From assembly GCF_020026925.1 (NCBI RefSeq), contig NZ_JAIQDW010000010.1, positions 1 through 64,000 of the forward strand: a stretch of 64,000 nt of DNA, given 5' to 3'. The DNA is from Flavobacterium hibisci. Its GTDB lineage: Bacteria > Bacteroidota > Bacteroidia > Flavobacteriales > Flavobacteriaceae. The notes under the pieces were generated by a model that saw only the letters and a list, made by a program, of their open reading frames with translations, was not told where the DNA came from and did not search any database. Position numbers and translations under genes: made by a program. Position 1 is the stretch's first letter; every line of letters begins with the position of its first letter. This document shows, one piece after another, positions 59,571 through 64,000 of the stretch.

Positions 59571-60989
59571 TTAATATGCATTTTCTTCTCCCTTATATAC
59601 ATTAATAACTGTTTTAATAATAATTTTAATATCCAACAATATACTCCAGTTTTCGATATACCAAATATCATGTTCAACTCTGTTTTCCATATCAATAAGT
59701 TCCCTGGTTTCGCCTCTGTAACCATTTACCTGGGCCCACCCGGTAATACCTGGTTTTGCATATTGGCGTACCAAATAATTCTCAATCAGATCAGTATATT
59801 GTTTAGTATGATTGACCATATGTGGACGCGGGCCTACTACTGACATATCGCCCAAAAATACATTAAAAAACTGAGGTAACTCATCTATACTCGTTTTACG
59901 AATAAAAGCACCAATTTTGGTAATGCGTGAGTCTCCTTTTTCTGCCTGTAATTTATCTGCCTGTTTGTTAACCCTCATGCTTCTAAATTTCCAGCAAAAG
60001 AAGGATTCATTATCACGGCCTGAACGTTCCTGTTTAAAAAACACAGGTCCGGGAGATTCTATTTTAATCAGAATCATTATTATTGGAAACAACCACGGAA
60101 AAATCAGAAGTATGACCCCTAAAGAAAAAACAATATCAAATCCCTTTTTAAGTAACCTGTTAACGGTATATTCCAAAGGCTCTCTTCGAAACATTAAAAC
60201 AGGTGTGTTTTCGTAAAATGAAATTTCTACTTTACTTGATTTTGTATATAACTGAAAGTCTGGAATAAACTTAATACGAACCATGTGGTGTTCGCAAATT
60301 TTTATGAGTTTACTGATCACGCTAACATTATCTATATGCAATGCTACGTACACTTCATCTACATGATTAGTGATTAAATATTTTTCTACATCTTCAAATC
60401 CCCCTAATACCGGTGAAGAAATGAAAGCAAATGGATCTATTTTTTCATCAAAAAAACCTAAAAAACGATAACCATATGTTAAATCTTTTGATAATGTTTT
60501 ACGCATTCGTTCGCCAGTATCATTTGCCCCCACTATAATTACATTTTTAAAATTATATCCTTTTGCACGGATATATTTTAGAAGCTCCATAGATAAAAAA
60601 CGGGACAACATTAATAAAACAAAGAAAAAAGCATAAAAGTATAATAATCGAAGCCTGGAAATTTGTGAATATTTTAAAAACAGCACAAAAAAAGCAATTA
60701 TAGCAATGTGAAAAGCAAACTTTTTAGTAGTTCTTTTCAAAATAGACTCCAATGGCTCTACTCTTACTATTCGATAAGAATCATTACGCAATAACAACGC
60801 TATCCATATCAAGTTGGTTAGAAAAGAAACGGTCTGCACTTCTTTAAGGTAAAGTTTGTCCAGATTACCAAACCGAACCCACGAAGACAATACTATTGCA
60901 AAATTTAAAAGTATTACATCCCACACCACAAAAAAAAGTTTGAAATAACGCGAGAGGCGATGGCGTGATAAAGTATCTAAAATCTTCAT
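59571..60989 (-). CDS. Polyprenyl glycosylphosphotransferase (WcaJ/WbaP-like initiating transferase)
   Basis: A 472-residue membrane enzyme. Four N-terminal membrane helices (about 15-130) precede a CoA-binding-like Rossmann domain (NVIIVGANDTGERMRKTL, 148-165). A fifth hydrophobic segment (IVFSLGVILLIFPWLFPIIMILI) and the catalytic bacterial sugar transferase domain follow. That domain has FFKQERSGRDNESFFCWKFRSM, KTSIDELPQFFNVFLGDMSVVGPRPHM and KPGITGWAQVNGYRGET. It starts surface polysaccharide repeat units by moving a sugar-1-phosphate (often glucose or galactose) onto undecaprenyl phosphate. It lies in the capsule operon between the GT2 and wza genes. Confidence 0.94.
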   Translation of the reverse strand: MKILDTLSRHRLSRYFKLFFVVWDVILLNFAIVLSSWVRFGNLDKLYLKEVQTVSFLTNLIWIALLLRNDSYRIVRVEPLESILKRTTKKFAFHIAIIAFFVLFLKYSQISRLRLLYFYAFFFVLLMLSRFLSMELLKYIRAKGYNFKNVIIVGANDTGERMRKTLSKDLTYGYRFLGFFDEKIDPFAFISSPVLGGFEDVEKYLITNHVDEVYVALHIDNVSVISKLIKICEHHMVRIKFIPDFQLYTKSSKVEISFYENTPVLMFRREPLEYTVNRLLKKGFDIVFSLGVILLIFPWLFPIIMILIKIESPGPVFFKQERSGRDNESFFCWKFRSMRVNKQADKLQAEKGDSRITKIGAFIRKTSIDELPQFFNVFLGDMSVVGPRPHMVNHTKQYTDLIENYLVRQYAKPGITGWAQVNGYRGETRELIDMENRVEHDIWYIENWSILLDIKIIIKTVINVYKGEENAY

Positions 60990-60998
60990 AAAGTATAT

Positions 60999-61745
60999 TT
61001 ATTTTTTTATGTATTGCATTAAAGCAAGGAACTTTTTTTGAAAAACAACTTTTATTCCCGATAACTTATGATACTTATATATATTATAATCTTCTATTAA
61101 GACTTCAAAAGCTCTTTTATAATTGGTACTTAACCCACCCATTCTCATTTTTACTATATAGGTATTGAGATAAGTGATATTTATTTTGTATTTGAATAAA
61201 TAGCGCAATAAAAATTCTGTATCTGAGGCGATTTTAAAGTCCAAATTATAATACCCATATTTGTTTATAACGGATTTTTTAATATAAACTGTAGGATGCA
61301 GCGGCAACCATCCTGATTTTAATCTTTTATAATCATAATCACCACCAATTCTGTTACGTACTATTTTCTGCTGATCATCATTTGTAACATAAATACCATC
61401 TCCATATATCGCATCAATATCAGAATTATTCTTAAAAATTTCTGCTATTTTAGAAACAACACCTGTATCATAAAAGACATCATCAGAATGCATTAATCCT
61501 ATTACATCTCCTGTTGCCATGGCTAATCCTTTATTAATTGCATCATACATTCCTTTATCCGGTTCTGATACATATTTGGAAATTCGATCTAAATAGGATT
61601 CAATAATTTGCTTAGTTCCGTCTGATGAGTTACCATCTACAACAATGTATTCAATATTTTTATAATCCTGATTTAAAACGCTCTCTACAGCAGCTGCTAT
61701 AGTTTCTTGGCGGTTATAACAAATTGTAATTATGGAAACTTTCAT
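60999..61745 (-). CDS. Glycosyltransferase family 2
   Basis: A 248-residue GT-A transferase: MKVSIITICYNRQETIAAAV, YIVVDGNSSDGTKQIIESY, the DKGMYDAINKG segment, and the metal-binding GLMHSDDVFYD. This arrangement is typical of WcaA/WcaE-like colanic-acid-type transferases that use a nucleotide sugar and a lipid-linked acceptor. HPTVYIKKSVINKYGYYN and ASDTEFLLRYLF are the acceptor side. It is 9 bases upstream of the glycosylphosphotransferase gene in the same operon. The sugar moved is not known. Confidence 0.93.
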   Translation of the reverse strand: MKVSIITICYNRQETIAAAVESVLNQDYKNIEYIVVDGNSSDGTKQIIESYLDRISKYVSEPDKGMYDAINKGLAMATGDVIGLMHSDDVFYDTGVVSKIAEIFKNNSDIDAIYGDGIYVTNDDQQKIVRNRIGGDYDYKRLKSGWLPLHPTVYIKKSVINKYGYYNLDFKIASDTEFLLRYLFKYKINITYLNTYIVKMRMGGLSTNYKRAFEVLIEDYNIYKYHKLSGIKVVFQKKFLALMQYIKK

Positions 61746-61755
61746 ATTTATAAAT

Positions 61756-62319
61756 TTACCAACGATCTTTAATTAATTTAGCAGGATTTCCTCCGTAAAT
61801 CTTATTTGGTTCTAAAGGTTTAGTAACCACACTTCCTGCAATAACAACTGTATCTAAACCGATAATCACATTAGGTGCTACGAAAACATTTGCCCCTACC
61901 CAGCATCCATCCTCAAGAGTTATTATACCATTTCTATAAGGCATAGAAGGCACTTTGTAATCATGATTTCCTCCACACAAAAATGCCCGCTGACTGATAC
62001 AGACATTATTACCAATTTTCAAAAACTCAAAATTTAGCAAAAATGCTTCTTCACCAATCCATACACTATTACCTATTTGTAATTTCCATGGAAAGTGAAT
62101 ATTTACCCTAGGCTTAATTATTACTCCTTCTCCAACTGTTGCACCAAAATAACGTAATAAAGAACATTTAAATTGCGAAGGGTAAGGTAATGCTGAAAGA
62201 AAAAAGAACATTTTGATTATATACCAAAATATTTCTTTGTATTTTGAAACACCCCTATTAAGACCAACACTTGGATCAAACTGATCAAGTCTGGTATGTG
62301 ATATATTAGAATTTGTCAT
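61756..62319 (-). CDS. Hexapeptide-repeat acetyltransferase (WcaF-like)
   Basis: A 187-residue acyltransferase with a left-handed beta-helix made of hexapeptide repeats (VGEGVIIKPRVNIHFPWKLQIGNSVWIG, ITLEDGCWVGANVFVAPNVIIGLDTVV). The N-terminal HTRLDQFDPSVGLNRGVSK and the histidine in CGGNHDYKVPSMPY resemble WcaF-type sugar O-acetyltransferases. It probably acetylates a sugar of the surface polysaccharide. Its start overlaps the end of the next acetyltransferase gene by 14 bases, indicating coupled translation. Confidence 0.9.
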   Translation of the reverse strand: MTNSNISHTRLDQFDPSVGLNRGVSKYKEIFWYIIKMFFFLSALPYPSQFKCSLLRYFGATVGEGVIIKPRVNIHFPWKLQIGNSVWIGEEAFLLNFEFLKIGNNVCISQRAFLCGGNHDYKVPSMPYRNGIITLEDGCWVGANVFVAPNVIIGLDTVVIAGSVVTKPLEPNKIYGGNPAKLIKDRW

Positions 62320-62893
62320 TAGATTCTAATTTGATAGGTTTATTTCTTACATTTTTAAGTATAGGCCCATCTAACATCTGGGAATGATGATATTCATCTT
62401 CATCAGAAGAAAATCTCTTTTTTATAAATTTTGCTGGTATGCCACCAAACACGCAAAATGGCGGTATGTCTTTTGTAACTATTGAACCTGCAGCAATTAT
62501 TGCTCCATCACCTATAGTCACACCAACCATTACAATTGTATTAGCCCCTAGCCAAACATCTCGTCCTATAATAGTTCTCTTTAATATTGGTCTACCAGAA
62601 AATGTGGTTGGTAGACCTGGTATATCATAGTTATGATCTGCCCCAATTATCTGTACATTTTGTGCCAACATACTATATCTACCAATTGAGACACCAGGAT
62701 AAATCAAACAATTATTTCCAACATAAGTATATTCATTTGCCACAAAATCTTTACTTATTTTACAATTTCCGCCTATATTAAATGTTTGGTGAACATGTTT
62801 TAATCCATATACATATCTAACAAAAAGGCGTTTAAAAAATCGATATGAAAGAGCTAAAGCATCATGCTCTTTTAATTTTAAAATAATACTCAT
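62306..62893 (-). CDS. Hexapeptide-repeat acetyltransferase (CatB/LbH family)
   Basis: A 195-residue acyltransferase. The beta-helix has NEYTYVGNNCLIYPGVSIGRYSML, then RTIIGRDVWLGANTIVMVGVTIGDGAIIAAGSIVTKDIP. The acceptor histidine lies in IIGADHNYDIPGLP, typical of the xenobiotic acetyltransferase branch of the LbH superfamily, which includes many capsule O-acetyltransferases. The C-terminal tail after FGGIPAKFIKKRF is short. It is different in sequence from the next acetyltransferase, so the polymer may carry two kinds of acetylation. It lies directly after the GT4 gene (stop and start separated by no bases). Confidence 0.9.
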   Translation of the reverse strand: MSIILKLKEHDALALSYRFFKRLFVRYVYGLKHVHQTFNIGGNCKISKDFVANEYTYVGNNCLIYPGVSIGRYSMLAQNVQIIGADHNYDIPGLPTTFSGRPILKRTIIGRDVWLGANTIVMVGVTIGDGAIIAAGSIVTKDIPPFCVFGGIPAKFIKKRFSSDEDEYHHSQMLDGPILKNVRNKPIKLESNDKF

Positions 62894-64000
62894 TTATGAA
62901 ATTTTATTATTTAACAAAACCGATTCAAAAATTTTTAATTGATTATTTGGATTATAGAATTTATCAATAATTGCATAACAATCCTCTGCAATTGATTGAG
63001 TTTTAATTGGGTTTTCCGACAACCAACTATCAATAACCTGAGACAAACTCTCTATACTATTGTATTTATACAAATCTCCATTAACACCCTTAATAATTGA
63101 CTCTACCTCTGGCATTTGAAGATTTAAATTATCATGTGAAATTACAGGAGTTCCATATGACAAACTGTGTATTGCTGTTAAACCTACTTCGCCCGGAGTA
63201 ACACAAAGATCTGCATACATTAATGCATGACTATTTATTTCTTCATCATAAATAGCCCCTAAAAAAGAAATATTTTTTTCTAACTTCTTTTTTTTTGGAT
63301 AGTTCAACTAAATTTAACATTTCTTCACCATCACCAATTATAAGTATATTAAAAAAGTTTTTTTTATACTTATTCCTTAAATTATCTTGGGCTTCTATTA
63401 ACATATCAAGTCGTTTAGTATAATTTAGCCTGCCAATAAAAACAATAATTGGTGTAGTTTTATCATTAAAGTATTTAACTCGGTAATCAAATATTTCTAT
63501 TTGTTCAATTTCTTTTCTAAATTCAAAACTTTTTTTATAATCTAAAGAATTATATATTATATTAATGTTTTCTGCTGGCTTAATTCTATACTTATTTAAA
63601 ATTTCGAATGATCTGTTACCGTATAAAAAAAATCCATTAGCTATTTTATAAAAAACAAAAAGTTTCAAATAATCAATTAAGGTAATTTTATCTTTATAAA
63701 CACCATGCATCCAATAAAAGACCTTCTTTCTTCTTAATCTAGCTATCATTGCCGCGATCCATGTAGAAATATGATATGGTGAACCTAAAAAAATAAAAGA
63801 ATCATAATCTTCAGAAAGAACAACTTTTATTAGATCAAATTGCCATAAAAATTTATTTTTAAAGAGCCATTTATTTTTCAAAAATTTCCATCGTAAACCA
63901 CCACTATCTATTGGCAAAATTGATAGGGAAACATCTATCTTTTTAATGTCTATCTCACTATCAATTCCAGAATAAATAGTAAACTCAATTTTTTTTGACT
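62894..64000 (-). pseudogene. Glycosyltransferase family 4, frameshifted in an A9 tract and cut by the window edge
   Basis: Two overlapping frames encode one GT4. The 5' part (63246 to the window edge, open beyond 64000) ends IGDGEEMLNLVELSKKKEVRKKY; the 3' part (62894-63307) continues from SKKKKLEKNISFLGAIYDEEINSHALMYADLCVTPGEVGL. The switch occurs in the run of nine adenines (minus strand, 63288-63296); eight would restore one frame. The N-terminal acceptor domain (GSPYHISTWIAAMIARL, FYWMHGVYKDK), the donor domain start IVFIGRLNYTKRLDMLIEAQ and the nucleotide-sugar motif PGEVGLTAIHSLSYGTPVI are otherwise intact. The 5' end lies outside the window. It may be a sequencing error, a phase-variable gene or one rescued by transcriptional slippage. 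Confidence 0.85.

Overview
The window is AT-rich chromosomal DNA from a member of the Bacteroidota, almost certainly a Flavobacterium. The signs are a SusC/SusD pair, lipoproteins with short lipoboxes, bacillithiol synthesis (BshC), the conserved rpmB-rpmG-DUF4295-ftsY cluster, promoters of the form TTG-N19-TAnnTTTG, almost no Shine-Dalgarno sequences, and several flavobacterial-looking palindromic intergenic repeats.

Layout. (1) 1-2.3 kb: the 5' end of an IS1595-like transposase, a beta-barrel porin and a possible 35-residue small gene. (2) 2.3-28.2 kb: a large polysaccharide utilization locus for acetylated galacto(gluco)mannan. On the minus strand are SusC, SusD, an IPT-domain glycan-binding lipoprotein, a GH27 alpha-galactosidase and a GH5_2 endoglucanase, behind an AraC-type regulator. 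Divergent from these on the plus strand are a GH26 mannanase, a GPH-family symporter, a GH130 mannosyl-glucose phosphorylase, a cellobiose-2-epimerase-like enzyme, a second GH26, a GH5_7-like mannanase and a frameshifted GH97. An aldo/keto reductase, a GH3 beta-glucosidase and two different SGNH acetylesterases (SASA type and CE2 type) close the locus. Read together: esterases, GH27 and GH97 debranch the glycan, GH26 and GH5 cut the backbone, SusCD takes up oligosaccharides, the symporter brings disaccharides into the cytoplasm, the epimerase turns mannobiose into mannosyl-glucose, and GH130 phosphorolyses it.

(3) 28.4-36.3 kb: NlpC/P60 peptidase, YcbB-type L,D-transpeptidase, DUF1573 protein, a two-component system (TTG-start kinase plus OmpR-type regulator), an MBL-fold hydrolase and a B12-binding radical SAM protein. 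(4) 36.4-39.4 kb: an RNA/ribosome repair operon rtcB-prfH followed by a TPR protein with a poly-lysine tail, preceded by a short, terminator-ended structured transcript that may be an attenuator. (5) 39.6-54 kb: housekeeping and miscellaneous genes: MHS transporter, BshC, NagX-like acyltransferase, Ndk, DUF721, serine hydrolase, ftsY cluster, ribosomal proteins, CinA, Hpt, FAH-fold hydrolase, DnaQ-like exonuclease and 2-oxoacid dehydrogenase E2. (6) 54-64 kb: a surface polysaccharide/capsule locus: GT2, PHP phosphatase (YwqE/CpsB type), Wzc kinase, Wza, polyprenyl glycosylphosphotransferase, GT2, two hexapeptide acetyltransferases, and a GT4 broken at an A9 tract at the window edge.

Two genes (GH97 and GT4) are each split by a single-base length change in an adenine run. 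These may be assembly errors, genuine mutations or, for the A9 tract, slippage or phase variation. No tRNA, rRNA or CRISPR array was seen.
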